The notes beneath the pieces are model-generated. The model had not been told where the DNA came from. It ran no database searches and worked only from the letters and a program-made list of their open reading frames with translations. 64,000 nucleotides of DNA from Siphonobacter aquaeclarae. Its GTDB lineage: Bacteria; Bacteroidota; Bacteroidia; Cytophagales; Spirosomataceae. A program made the position numbers and the translations under genes. The DNA is taken from contig NZ_FNGS01000010.1 of the NCBI RefSeq assembly GCF_900103285.1, positions 171,961 through 235,960 of the forward strand. Reading direction: 5' to 3'. Positions 52,314 to 59,735 of the stretch are shown here, one piece after another; within the stretch, counting starts at the first letter, position 1, and each line of letters opens with the position of its first letter.

Positions 52314-52766
52314 ATGTTTAACTCTATGAATACGCAAATACCCATCCTTATCGCCGATGATGATGAGGACGACCGGTTTCTCATCAAGACAGCGTTCCGG
52401 GACAATCAGTTTACCAACGAGCTTTTCTTTGTTTCTGACGGGGTAGAGCTGATGCATTTCCTGACCCGCCAGGGGCAGTATGCAGATGCCGAGAAATATC
52501 CCCGGCCGGGTATTATCTTCCTCGACCTGAATATGCCCCGAAAGGACGGTTGGGAAGCGCTTTCCGAGATCAAGCAGGATCCCGAGCTGCGGTCTATTCC
52601 GGTGGTGGTACTGACAACGTCCAACTCGGAGCGTGATATTCTGCGGACGTATGAGTCGGGAGCAAATTGCTACATTACGAAACCCATTTCGTTCGATCAG
52701 TTGCTGCAGATCGTCAGGAGCTTCGGCCATTTCTGGCTACAGGTGGCCTCTATTCCAGGCCGGTAG
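52314..52766 (+). CDS. Stand-alone response regulator receiver (Rcp1-like)
   Basis: A 150-residue receiver: LIADDDEDD acidic pocket, acceptor aspartate in IIFLDLNMPRKDG, then VVLTTS and CYITKPISFD. It is nearly the twin of the receiver at 45885..46346, with the same MPRKDGWEAL/REAL stretch and inserted loop (LTRQGQYADAEKYPRPG), so one probably arose from the other by duplication. The start is ATG 52314; a second ATG at 52326 is possible. Likely partner: the CHASE3 kinase. Confidence 0.92.
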   Translation: MFNSMNTQIPILIADDDEDDRFLIKTAFRDNQFTNELFFVSDGVELMHFLTRQGQYADAEKYPRPGIIFLDLNMPRKDGWEALSEIKQDPELRSIPVVVLTTSNSERDILRTYESGANCYITKPISFDQLLQIVRSFGHFWLQVASIPGR

Positions 52767-52767
52767 G

Positions 52768-53235
52768 TCAGAGCGGTACGCGGCTGGCCGGCGCCGGGTC
52801 GTCCGTGACCCGTTTCACCCAACGGAAAAAGCGTTCTTTCGCCGTGCGTTTCGGCTTTGGCGGGCGTTCTTCCGTCACATTCCTTACCCAGCGGAGCGTC
52901 TTCTCCAGTACTTCATCCCGGTTTTGCGAGAGGTAGTTGGTCGTGGCGCGCTTCAGTACCAGCGGCAGCAACACCCGAACCGGCCAGACAGCCCGGCCGA
53001 TCGGCGTAAGTGCCAGGGCCAGATCCACACCTTTTCCGATACCCAGGTGCAGTAATGCGTTTTGCGGACGGGCCATGAGGCCGGTGGCGACCTTGAATGC
53101 CTGTTTCGCCGGATTTATTTCTTCCTTGATACCGGACAGCTGCTGTCGGATCTGCGCCCGCGAGGTTTCCAGCTGGTTGGTCAGCCGGGCCTGCTCAGCG
53201 ACAAGGTCGGATCGATTCTGAATACTTGTTCCCAT
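52768..53235 (-). CDS. Hypothetical helical protein of the holin/YtxH operon
   Basis: A 155-residue protein, basic and helical. An N-terminal coiled segment (DLVAEQARLTNQLETSRAQIRQQLSG) precedes a weakly hydrophobic stretch (VDLALALTPIGRAVWPVRVLLPLVL). The C-terminus is Lys/Arg-rich (RPPKPKRTAKERFFRWVKRV). I do not recognise a domain. The operon partner, a holin-like DUF1469 protein, ends six bases upstream, so the two probably work together at the membrane. Confidence 0.65.
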   Translation of the reverse strand: MGTSIQNRSDLVAEQARLTNQLETSRAQIRQQLSGIKEEINPAKQAFKVATGLMARPQNALLHLGIGKGVDLALALTPIGRAVWPVRVLLPLVLKRATTNYLSQNRDEVLEKTLRWVRNVTEERPPKPKRTAKERFFRWVKRVTDDPAPASRVPL

Positions 53236-53240
53236 GGAAG

Positions 53241-53594
53241 CTAGTCGACGTAAAATTTACGGATAAAGGCGTTGAGGACAGGCATCTTGATAAACTGCCC
53301 CCGCACGAGGTACAGGATGCCGGTCAGCACGGCATAGCCGAGTGCCACCCAGGCGAAGCCGCCGGCCATACTGCCGGTTTGTTCGCCGATCCACAAGGCC
53401 AGGGCAATACTGCCAAAAAGGCACACCATGCCCCCGAATACAGCCAGGATCAGCACCGCAGCAAGCGACGATACACCGTCGGCAATGCGGTCTGCGGTTT
53501 TCAGAACGGTCAGGTTCCAGCGGGCTTCGATGTACTCCGTAACATGTTCAAATAGATCTTCTGCAGAGTTTTTCAGGTCTTTGAAGGGTTCCAT
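53241..53594 (-). CDS. Phage-holin-family (DUF1469-like) membrane protein
   Basis: A 117-residue protein with two hydrophobic segments (GVSSLAAVLILAVFGGMVCLFGSIALALWIG and AWVALGYAVLTGILYLV) and an N-terminal amphipathic helix (NSAEDLFEHVTEYIEARWNLTVLKTADRIAD). This matches the 'putative Actinobacterial holin-X / DUF1469' family, common near YtxH and stress genes in many phyla and not necessarily a phage holin. ATG 53594 is chosen over the TTG at 53600. Confidence 0.78.
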   Translation of the reverse strand: MEPFKDLKNSAEDLFEHVTEYIEARWNLTVLKTADRIADGVSSLAAVLILAVFGGMVCLFGSIALALWIGEQTGSMAGGFAWVALGYAVLTGILYLVRGQFIKMPVLNAFIRKFYVD

Positions 53595-53623
53595 GGGCAA
53601 ACAGCGTGAGTCGGGTTAAATTA

Positions 53624-53654
53624 AAAAAGGGGGACTCCGTACGAGTCCCCCTTT
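53624..53654 (-). terminator. Terminator after the YtxH gene
   Basis: AAAGGGGGACTC and GAGTCCCCCTTT pair around CGTAC. On the minus strand it follows the YtxH stop by 21 bases and precedes the holin-like gene. Confidence 0.7.
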
Positions 53655-53675
53655 CATCAGACGAACCGTCAGTGA

Positions 53676-53990
53676 TTAACCTAATTGTTCGTTAACTTTC
53701 TTCTTGGCTGAGTCGGCTGCTTCTTCGGCATGTGCCTGGAAGTTTTCGAATTTAGTACGGGCCTTATCGCGGAGCTCGGTCGCTTTCGTAGTGGCCTGGC
53801 CTTTCAGGTCTTCGAGGGTGATTTTCCCTTTCTGAATCGCTTTGAGGATTTCGTCCGCTGCATCATTCACCTGCTTTTTCATCTTGCCACGCGTTTCGGA
53901 CCCTTTATCCGGTGCGAACAACAGTCCGATCACCGCACCCGCAGCCGCAGCTGTTACGATTCCCAAAAAGATTTTACCGTTGTTAGACAT
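53676..53990 (-). CDS. YtxH domain-containing protein
   Basis: A 104-residue protein. A short N-terminal transmembrane segment (IFLGIVTAAAAGAVIGLLFAPDKGSETRGK) contains the YtxH hallmark A-G-x-x-x-G-L-L-F-A-P-x-x-G-x-x-x-R. A charged coiled-coil tail follows. YtxH proteins are general-stress, membrane-linked proteins in Bacillus. It is the first gene of a set with the holin-like and hypothetical genes; the terminator between implies partial read-through. Confidence 0.88.
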   Translation of the reverse strand: MSNNGKIFLGIVTAAAAGAVIGLLFAPDKGSETRGKMKKQVNDAADEILKAIQKGKITLEDLKGQATTKATELRDKARTKFENFQAHAEEAADSAKKKVNEQLG

Positions 53991-54230
53991 AACATCTTCG
54001 GTTTAAATGGTGAGACTTCGAAATACAGACTCCGGTGTTAAACACCTGTGCCATACCGGCAATTTTCCGAAAAAAACTTACTCGGACTGGGCGGAATGTG
54101 ATAAACAAATCAATTGATACGCTGTTTGGTCGGTTTTGCCCTTTTTCCGGTGAGGAAAAAAGGTTTTTCAGTCCTGGCCTGACCCAATTTGGGGAAAAAT
54201 ACACACATTTTAAAATGGAATATTTTTTTA
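53991..54230. other. Intergenic region with a GGTGTT palindrome
   Basis: Noncoding DNA upstream of YtxH (minus strand), AT-rich towards its right end. GGTGTTAAACACC (54034-54046) is a perfect palindrome. Its ACAGGTGTTT, read on the minus strand at 54040-54049, recurs on the plus strand at 54257-54266 inside the candidate small RNA. A minus-strand TGGCACA at about 54046-54052 resembles a sigma-54 -24 element, but no -12 GC is spaced correctly. Confidence 0.35.
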
Positions 54231-54238
54231 TATATTTG
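54231..54238 (+). promoter_or_regulatory. -7 promoter element of a candidate small RNA
   Basis: TATATTTG, an exact TAnnTTTG, at the end of an AT-rich run. No TTTG at -33. Nothing coding follows before a terminator about 50 bases on. Confidence 0.5.
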
Positions 54239-54244
54239 GCTCGG

Positions 54245-54323
54245 ATACCGCACCGTACAGGTGTTTTAGGTTAGGTGGAAGATCGGCATTGGGCAAGTCC
54301 ACCGGACTTGCCCAATCTTTTTA
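54245..54323 (+). ncRNA. Candidate small RNA (about 80 nt)
   Basis: A complete short transcription unit: the exact -7 element at 54231-54238, then a perfect hairpin ATTGGGCAAGTCC / GGACTTGCCCAAT with an ACC loop (about 54288-54316) followed by CTTTTT. The stretch between has no start codon with a frame of useful length. The 5' part includes ACAGGTGTTTTAG, related to the palindrome upstream of YtxH. The start site is inferred from the element position. It could instead be the leader of the receiver gene ended by attenuation. Confidence 0.35.
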
Positions 54324-54357
54324 GAGCCTTTGACCGGGTTCACGTTTCCTGCCCCTC

Positions 54358-54365
54358 TACGTTTG
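54358..54365 (+). promoter_or_regulatory. -7 promoter element for the 54375 receiver gene
   Basis: TACGTTTG, an exact -7 match, 9 bases before ATG 54375. TTTG at 54329-54332 is 25 bases upstream, longer than usual. If used, the message would have almost no leader. Confidence 0.45.
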
Positions 54366-54374
54366 CATACTCTG

Positions 54375-54716
54375 ATGGATATGAAAGTACTGATCGTCGA
54401 TGATGAAGAGGATTTGTGTTTGCTCCTTGGAAGCTTCCTTCGCAGAAAGCAGGCGGACGTCAGCTATGCCAATAATTTGACAGAAGGGCTTGAACAGTTC
54501 CAATCCGGACATCCTGACGTGGTTTTTCTTGATAATAACCTGCCCGACGGCATAGGTCTCGACGTCCTGCCGGACTGGCGGCGGCGGCATCCTGACAGCC
54601 GCATTGTCATGATCAGTGCAATGAGTAATCTCCGGGAAAAAGCCCTCGCATCCGGCGCAGATGCCTTCCTCGAAAAGCCCCTCAGCTTCCATTCTGTGGA
54701 AGCCGTTCTCCGTTGA
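54375..54716 (+). CDS. Stand-alone response regulator receiver
   Basis: A 113-residue receiver (MDMKVLIVDDEEDL), acceptor aspartate in VVFLDNNLPDGIG, then IVMISAM and DAFLEKPLSF. The DNNLPDG-x-G-L-D pattern resembles receiver domains of NtrC-type regulators, so it may be the free counterpart of the activator at 47609..49063. An alternative start is ATG 54381. It lies upstream of dps in the same direction. Confidence 0.88.
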   Translation: MDMKVLIVDDEEDLCLLLGSFLRRKQADVSYANNLTEGLEQFQSGHPDVVFLDNNLPDGIGLDVLPDWRRRHPDSRIVMISAMSNLREKALASGADAFLEKPLSFHSVEAVLR

Positions 54717-54791
54717 ATTTTTTGCCCGGTTTTCCTGTCGGAAATTGTTTCCCGGGTACAGTCTTTTTGCTCTTTCCGGAAAAAGATTTTT

Positions 54792-55295
54792 ATGAAAGAT
54801 ACGATCACTGCATCGGCCAAAGCCGCCGTCGAACTGGGGATTTCCGATGCCAACATCCGGACCGTTACCGATATCCTCAACACCCTTCTGGCAGATGAAC
54901 ACGTTTTGTACGTCAAAACCCGGAATTACCACTGGAACGTGGTTGGCCCGAGCTTCATCGAGTACCACGAGTTTTTTGAGCGCCTGTACAACGAACTGGC
55001 TGAACAGATCGACGAAATCGCCGAGCGCGTCCGCGCCCTTGGTCAGCACCCGATCGGTTCAATGGCCGAATTCCTGAAATTTGCCAGCCTCAAGGAAACC
55101 AAACACCCGTACAACGAACCGCTGTCGATGATCGGAGAGTTGCTCCACGATCACCAGGCACTGAGCCGCTGGCTCCGCGACCAGATCGAAATCACGGAAA
55201 GCAAAACCAGCGACACCGGCACAACCGATTTCCTGACCGGCCTTCTCCGCTACCACGAAAAGGTATCCTGGATGCTCCGGTCTTACCTGTCATGA
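54792..55295 (+). CDS. dps: Dps family DNA-protection/ferritin-like protein
   Basis: A 167-residue mini-ferritin that stores iron and protects DNA from peroxide in stationary or oxidative stress. The ferroxidase site is formed across a dimer by His47 (RNYHWNVVG), Asp74 and Glu78 (EQIDEIAERV). The GQHPIGSMAEFL turn is characteristic. Dps proteins form 12-mers. It follows the receiver gene by 75 bases, next to envelope-stress genes. Confidence 0.95.
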   Translation: MKDTITASAKAAVELGISDANIRTVTDILNTLLADEHVLYVKTRNYHWNVVGPSFIEYHEFFERLYNELAEQIDEIAERVRALGQHPIGSMAEFLKFASLKETKHPYNEPLSMIGELLHDHQALSRWLRDQIEITESKTSDTGTTDFLTGLLRYHEKVSWMLRSYLS

Positions 55296-55311
55296 GGGAA
55301 CTGATTCCACA

Positions 55312-55347
55312 GTAAAAAAGGACGACCGGCCGGTCGTCCTTTTTTAC
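55312..55347. terminator. Bidirectional terminator, perfect palindrome
   Basis: An 18-base arm pairs with its exact complement with no spacer (centre CCGG/CCGG), ending in A/T runs. It separates dps from the convergent lipoprotein gene. Confidence 0.8.
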
Positions 55348-55366
55348 GTATACCTGATAGCGTTTA

Positions 55367-55858
55367 TCAGTCCTGAAGGCTCTTCTGCGCTTCGTCAATC
55401 TTGTCGTTCAGGCTTTTCTTCAAGTCCTTCCATTCCTTCTTCGCGTCGCTTTTCAGGTCCTTGAGCGAAGCGTCAAGCTTGTTCTTTTCCGACTCCAGTT
55501 TGGCTTTACGCTCTTTCCAGCGGTCTTTTTCCTTGTCTTTGGCGGAACGGATTTTGGCGTCTACCCGGTCGATTTCCTTCTGAAGCGCTACTTTTTCATC
55601 CTCGATCTTGAGGGTGAATTCTTTCCGCTCTTTTTCGATTTCTTCCTTGGTCTGCGCGGTAGCGTCCTTTACATCCGAAGCAACATCGTCATAGGCTTCT
55701 TTCACCTTGTCTTTGGTGTCGTCGGCAGCCTTTTCGACTTTTTCCTGGGCCTCCTGCGCGTCATCGGCAGCTTTGTGCTTGTCTTTCTCGGTGCAGCCGG
55801 TCAGGACAAAAAGACTCAGGGCAAATGCGGACGCTAACGTCATGAATTGCTTTTTCAT
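55367..55858 (-). CDS. Coiled-coil lipoprotein, unknown function
   Basis: A 163-residue lipoprotein with cysteine near residue 22 (FVLTGCTEKDK). Almost the whole mature part is a charged coiled coil rich in Lys, Glu, Asp and Ala (QEAQEKVEKAADDTKDKVKEAYDDVASDV; KERKAKLESEKNKLDASLKD). It resembles small stress-induced coiled-coil lipoproteins of Bacteroidota. Whether it tethers membranes or chaperones is unknown. ATG 55858 begins the signal peptide. A perfect TGGCACG lies upstream on the minus strand (55896-55902). Confidence 0.75.
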   Translation of the reverse strand: MKKQFMTLASAFALSLFVLTGCTEKDKHKAADDAQEAQEKVEKAADDTKDKVKEAYDDVASDVKDATAQTKEEIEKERKEFTLKIEDEKVALQKEIDRVDAKIRSAKDKEKDRWKERKAKLESEKNKLDASLKDLKSDAKKEWKDLKKSLNDKIDEAQKSLQD

Positions 55859-55909
55859 AAGATAAAGGTTGTTTGTATTGGTTTGCACAAAGGAACGTGC
55901 CAGCAGTGC

Positions 55910-57721
55910 TTATTCGTTTGCGTTCTGTGAAAAAATAAGTACTCCATAGGGCGCCAGGCTGATGGTTGCCGAAGAGGGCAGGCCGTCGAGCGGCTCATCC
56001 AGCGCCAGGGTATCGTATACCGACAGATTGGTGAATTCTTCGTCATAATCCCCGAAATCACTGTTAAAACGTAATTTCCATAGCCCGGAAGCGGGCAGGC
56101 CGATCCGGTATGAATCGAATGTCTGGTTCGAGAAGTTGGCGACGACGACCGTGCTGTCCTGACGCCCCCCGTCGAGCCAACGGTGATAGGCGATGACCTT
56201 GTCTGTCGTGTTTTCGTGCATGACCTGTATGTTCGGTCCCGTCAGTCCGCGGGTCCATCCGTCGAGGTTTCGCCGGAGTCCGATCAGGTCGCGGTAGAGT
56301 TTCGCAATACCCCGGAACGTAAGCAGGCGGCTCCAGTCAACCGGATCGGCATCGTCAAACCACTTGTCCTCCAGTATCGTCTGCCCCTGGAAGAGCATCG
56401 GAATACCCGGTGCCGTCAAAACCAGCGCCGCGCCTAGGGTAGAGCGTTTCTTGGCGAAAAAGTCGTTCACATCTTCCGCAATTTCCTGAGCTACGCGCGC
56501 CTGGCCGTTCGCGACTTCGTCATGCGATTCGGTATATACCACGCGCTGAAACGGATCTCCGTTGTACCGGCGCTCGAGTGCCGTCCGGATTTTGCCGGTA
56601 TCGCGCCCGGCATCGTCGGGCTGAATGAGTACATCGCGGACCGGATGGACGAAATCGGCGTCCCACTGACTGCTGTATCCCAAACCTCCCTGCTGTACCG
56701 GCGCAGTGATGAGGTCGAGGCCGTGAAGATCTTCGGCGACGGTAAACTTGTGCGGGTACTTCTCCCGGATTTCTCCGTTGATCCACCGGATGAGCGAATA
56801 CCCGTCCTGTAGCATACCTTCCGGGTTTTCGTCTCCGTTTACGTGGCGGATATAGGGTACCATGTCCATACGGAGGCCGTCGACGTGGAACTCTTCAATC
56901 CACATAATTGCATTGTCGCGGATGTACTGGCGGACTTCTGCACGGCCATAGTCAGGCCGGGTATCACCCCAGGGGGTTGTGGCACGCCAGTCATTGTAGA
57001 AGTAGATACCTCCCTTGTCGTTTTCGCTCCAGCCGTCAAACTGCCAGAGGTCCAGGTCAGATGGGCCGAAGTGGTTATAGACGACGTCCAGGACGACCGC
57101 GATTCCGCGGAGGTGTGCTTCCCGCACCAGCTCCTTGAATCCGTTCGGGCCGCCGTAGCCGGACTCCACCGCGAAAGGGTGTGCCGGATTATAGCCCCAG
57201 GAATAATCTCCGGGAAATTCAGCAATCGGCATTACTTCGATCGCGTTGACACCGATCAGGCGCAGGTAGTCGAGCCGCGCAATGGCATCCCGGAATGTAC
57301 CCGGGTGGCCTTCTTCCGGCGCGTAGTAGGTACCGATGTGCAGTTCGTAGATGACAAGCTGGTTCCAATCGTCGATACGGAAGCGGGCTTCTTCTTCGCC
57401 CCAGTCGAACGACGGATCGTATACAACCGAATTACCGGCCGAATTGGTCACTTCCCGCGCATAGGGATCGTTGCGTTCGAGTATGCCGGCCGGGGTTTTC
57501 AGGTGAAACTTGTATTGGTGGCCTGCTTCTGCTTTTTCGTGAAAGAGGCTCCAGAATCCATTTTCTTCAAGGGAAAGAGGCTCGGGCTGCCAGTCGTTGA
57601 AGTCGCCCGCAAGGCTTACTTCCGAAGCATTCGGCGCCCAGACGCGGAAACTGGTTCCTTCATTTTTCAGAAAAACAGCGCCCATTCCGGGGCGGGTACT
57701 GGGTTGGGGAATGACAAGCAT
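55910..57721 (-). CDS. GH13 alpha-glucan branching-enzyme-type protein (GlgB-like)
   Basis: A 603-residue protein. An N-terminal CBM48/E-set domain (FRVWAPNASEVSLAGDFNDWQ) precedes the GH13 barrel: NAIEVMPIAEFPGDYSWGYNPAH, IAVVLDVVYNHFGP, the nucleophile in VDGLRMDMV (Asp near 285), the acid in TVAEDLHGL (Glu near 331) and ESHDEVANG (Asp near 400). A C-terminal beta domain closes it. The order and the GYNPAHPFAVESGYGG motif fit glycogen branching enzymes, though the trehalohydrolase TreZ is related and cannot be excluded. No other glycogen gene is adjacent. ATG 57721 is chosen over GTG 57742. Confidence 0.85.
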   Translation of the reverse strand: MLVIPQPSTRPGMGAVFLKNEGTSFRVWAPNASEVSLAGDFNDWQPEPLSLEENGFWSLFHEKAEAGHQYKFHLKTPAGILERNDPYAREVTNSAGNSVVYDPSFDWGEEEARFRIDDWNQLVIYELHIGTYYAPEEGHPGTFRDAIARLDYLRLIGVNAIEVMPIAEFPGDYSWGYNPAHPFAVESGYGGPNGFKELVREAHLRGIAVVLDVVYNHFGPSDLDLWQFDGWSENDKGGIYFYNDWRATTPWGDTRPDYGRAEVRQYIRDNAIMWIEEFHVDGLRMDMVPYIRHVNGDENPEGMLQDGYSLIRWINGEIREKYPHKFTVAEDLHGLDLITAPVQQGGLGYSSQWDADFVHPVRDVLIQPDDAGRDTGKIRTALERRYNGDPFQRVVYTESHDEVANGQARVAQEIAEDVNDFFAKKRSTLGAALVLTAPGIPMLFQGQTILEDKWFDDADPVDWSRLLTFRGIAKLYRDLIGLRRNLDGWTRGLTGPNIQVMHENTTDKVIAYHRWLDGGRQDSTVVVANFSNQTFDSYRIGLPASGLWKLRFNSDFGDYDEEFTNLSVYDTLALDEPLDGLPSSATISLAPYGVLIFSQNANE

Positions 57722-57835
57722 GGTGGAGGATTTTTCCTTCACTCAAAAAAGCCTGTACCAAATGAAAGGAGAAATGCCTTCGAAATGCCGGGTGGGGAAG
57801 TGTAGAAAAAATACCCCGGAACGTTCCGGCAAGCA

Positions 57836-57868
57836 CAAAAAAATAAGGCCTCCTTTGAGAAGGCCTTA
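57836..57868 (-). terminator. Terminator after the MFS gene
   Basis: Minus strand: TAAGGCCT pairs with AGGCCTTA around a 9-base loop, followed by seven T. Confidence 0.7.
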
Positions 57869-57951
57869 CCGCTAGCGAAACCGGAAATTCCGGAATTGAT
57901 AGTAAAACGACGCAGCCGGCTCGAAAGTTTCAGGGTTGAAAAATAGTCTCA

Positions 57952-59160
57952 CTAATTTCCAGAAAAAGATTCCTTTTTTTTCAGGAAGCGGAAAAGGAGC
58001 AACAAACCCGTTGTAGCAAAGAGTGAAAAGGCAATCATCAACCACCAGGCCGAGGCAAAACTGAACCGGCTGATGAACTGCGTTCCGATCAGCGGCGCCG
58101 AAATCTGGGCGATAGACCAGGCTACCGTATACAGGGCAGTGTATTGCCCCCGGTTATGCGGTTGCGAGCGCTGGATGGCAAAGGTATTCATGAACGGCAT
58201 GGCCAGCATTTCCGCAAACGTGGCGACGATCATGGAAATGATGAGCCACTGTATCCCGAAAAATACATTGAAAATGAAATAGGAAACGGCTACGAGGAAT
58301 GTCCCGACTGCCATCAGCAAGAGCCCCGGAACCCGGTTTTCCAATTGGTGGACAAGTACCATTTCGATCACGACGATGATCACGCCGTTGAGCGCCATGA
58401 GGTTGCCGATCTGGTTTTCGGACAGGTGGTACACTTCCTTGTAATACACCGGTACCGTCGAGAACAGCTGGAAAAACGTGATGGCGAAGAAGGTGACGAA
58501 AAGGATGAATACGAGGTAGGTGTGGTCGTGGTACGCCGAATCCCCAGCCGTTTTGACCCGTTGGGAGGCCGTTTCGGGAGCTTTGGGTTTCGGAAGTGTC
58601 AGCCGGAGTACCAAGCTGGCGCCGAGGCACGTCAAACCATCCACCCAAAACAGCAGGGAATAATCCCGGGAAGCGAGCCACCCGCCGATAGCCGGACCGA
58701 GAGACCAGCCGAGGTTAATCGCCAGTCGGTTAAGGGAATACGAGCGCGTGCGGTTCTCGGCGGTGCTGTAAAGCGCAACCGCCGCCGTCACAGCCGGCCG
58801 GAATGCCTCCGCCATCATACCCAGCGTAAACGTACCGATGCAGAGCTGTGAAAAGGTACGCAGCTGCCCGACGACGAGAAACATCAGCCCGCCGAGCATC
58901 AGGCTGATCCACATTACGGAATAGGAGCCGATGCGGTCGATCAGGCGGCCGCCGAGCATCGTTCCGGCAATCGACCCGACGCCGAAGAGCGCCATGATGA
59001 TCCCGGCCTGGTCGATGCTGAAATGCAACGCCTGGGTCAGGTATACGCCGAGAAAGGGAATCACCATCGCGCCGGAGCGGTTGATGAACATCACAATCGC
59101 CAGCAGCCAGATGGAATGGGAGAGTCCCCGGTAAGCAGATCGGTAGAGTTGAAGAAGCAT
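57952..59160 (-). CDS. MFS transporter, drug/proton-antiporter-like
   Basis: A 402-residue membrane protein with 12 predicted segments. The loop-2 motif GSIAGTMLGGRLIDRIGS matches the MFS G-x-x-x-D-R-x-G-R/S pattern. FINRSGAMVIPFLGVYLTQ and IAPLIG-like SAPLIGTQFISRF resemble MDR-type (DHA1) exporters. Substrate is unknown. ATG 59160 is chosen: a longer frame reaching 59280 would run across the divergent recX start. It is divergent from recX and does not appear to belong to the stress genes on its other side. Confidence 0.82.
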   Translation of the reverse strand: MLLQLYRSAYRGLSHSIWLLAIVMFINRSGAMVIPFLGVYLTQALHFSIDQAGIIMALFGVGSIAGTMLGGRLIDRIGSYSVMWISLMLGGLMFLVVGQLRTFSQLCIGTFTLGMMAEAFRPAVTAAVALYSTAENRTRSYSLNRLAINLGWSLGPAIGGWLASRDYSLLFWVDGLTCLGASLVLRLTLPKPKAPETASQRVKTAGDSAYHDHTYLVFILFVTFFAITFFQLFSTVPVYYKEVYHLSENQIGNLMALNGVIIVVIEMVLVHQLENRVPGLLLMAVGTFLVAVSYFIFNVFFGIQWLIISMIVATFAEMLAMPFMNTFAIQRSQPHNRGQYTALYTVAWSIAQISAPLIGTQFISRFSFASAWWLMIAFSLFATTGLLLLFRFLKKKESFSGN

Positions 59161-59278
59161 AAAACAGGGGAAGGTATCTCTTCCGGAAAAGCGTTTTCCC
59201 GCGGATAGGTTCCCATCGACGGGGAATCTTCGGGAAGCGGCTTCAAGGTCGTATCTTTCCACCGAAAATCCAGTAGCC

Positions 59279-59731
59279 ATGAACGCAGACGCACTGAGAC
59301 AGGCCGCTCATTTTTGCGCATACCAGGAACGTACCGTACGGGAAGTCCGGGATAAACTCCATGCCTGGGAGGTATCGGAGGAAGATGCGGACGAGATCAT
59401 CGCCCGCCTCCAGGCCGATGGATACCTGAGTGACGACCGTTTTGCGCGGAGCTTCGCCGGCGGTAAGTTCCGTACCCGGCAATGGGGAAAGATCCGGATC
59501 GAACAGGAAATGCGGCGCAAGGGTATCGCCGACGCCGAACGGAAATCGGGTATCGCCGAAATAGACGCCGATGAATATGCCCGTACCCTGAAAAGCCTGC
59601 TCGACAAAAAAGCAGCCTCCCTTAACGAATCCGATCCCTGGAAACGGCGACAGAAACTCGCCCGTTTTGCCATGGGAAAAGGCTATGAAGCAGACCTGAT
59701 CTGGCGCGTGCTGGGGGAGGAGGAGGAATAA
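59279..59731 (+). CDS. recX: RecX regulatory protein
   Basis: A 150-residue helical protein that modulates RecA filaments. Three RecX repeats are visible: AAHFCAYQERTVREVRDKLHAWEVSEEDADEIIARLQADGYLSDDRFARSFAGGKFRTRQWGKIRIEQEMRRKG, then the C-terminal KLARFAMGKGYEADLIWRVL. A TATCTTTC element at 59252-59259 is one mismatch from the -7 consensus. recA is not adjacent. The next gene starts five bases after the stop. Confidence 0.93.
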   Translation: MNADALRQAAHFCAYQERTVREVRDKLHAWEVSEEDADEIIARLQADGYLSDDRFARSFAGGKFRTRQWGKIRIEQEMRRKGIADAERKSGIAEIDADEYARTLKSLLDKKAASLNESDPWKRRQKLARFAMGKGYEADLIWRVLGEEEE

Positions 59732-59735
59732 GGGT

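Noticed and set aside
53241..53594. Prophage origin for the holin-like gene
   Set aside because: No other phage gene is nearby, and this family is widespread in stress operons outside prophages.
54740..54790. GGGTACAGTC...TTTTTGC as a sigma-54 promoter for dps
   Set aside because: The spacing between GG and GC is 12 bases, not 10.
57952..59280. MFS transporter starting at 59280
   Set aside because: The extra 40 residues lie before the first membrane segment and overlap the divergent recX start; ATG 59160 fits the family better.
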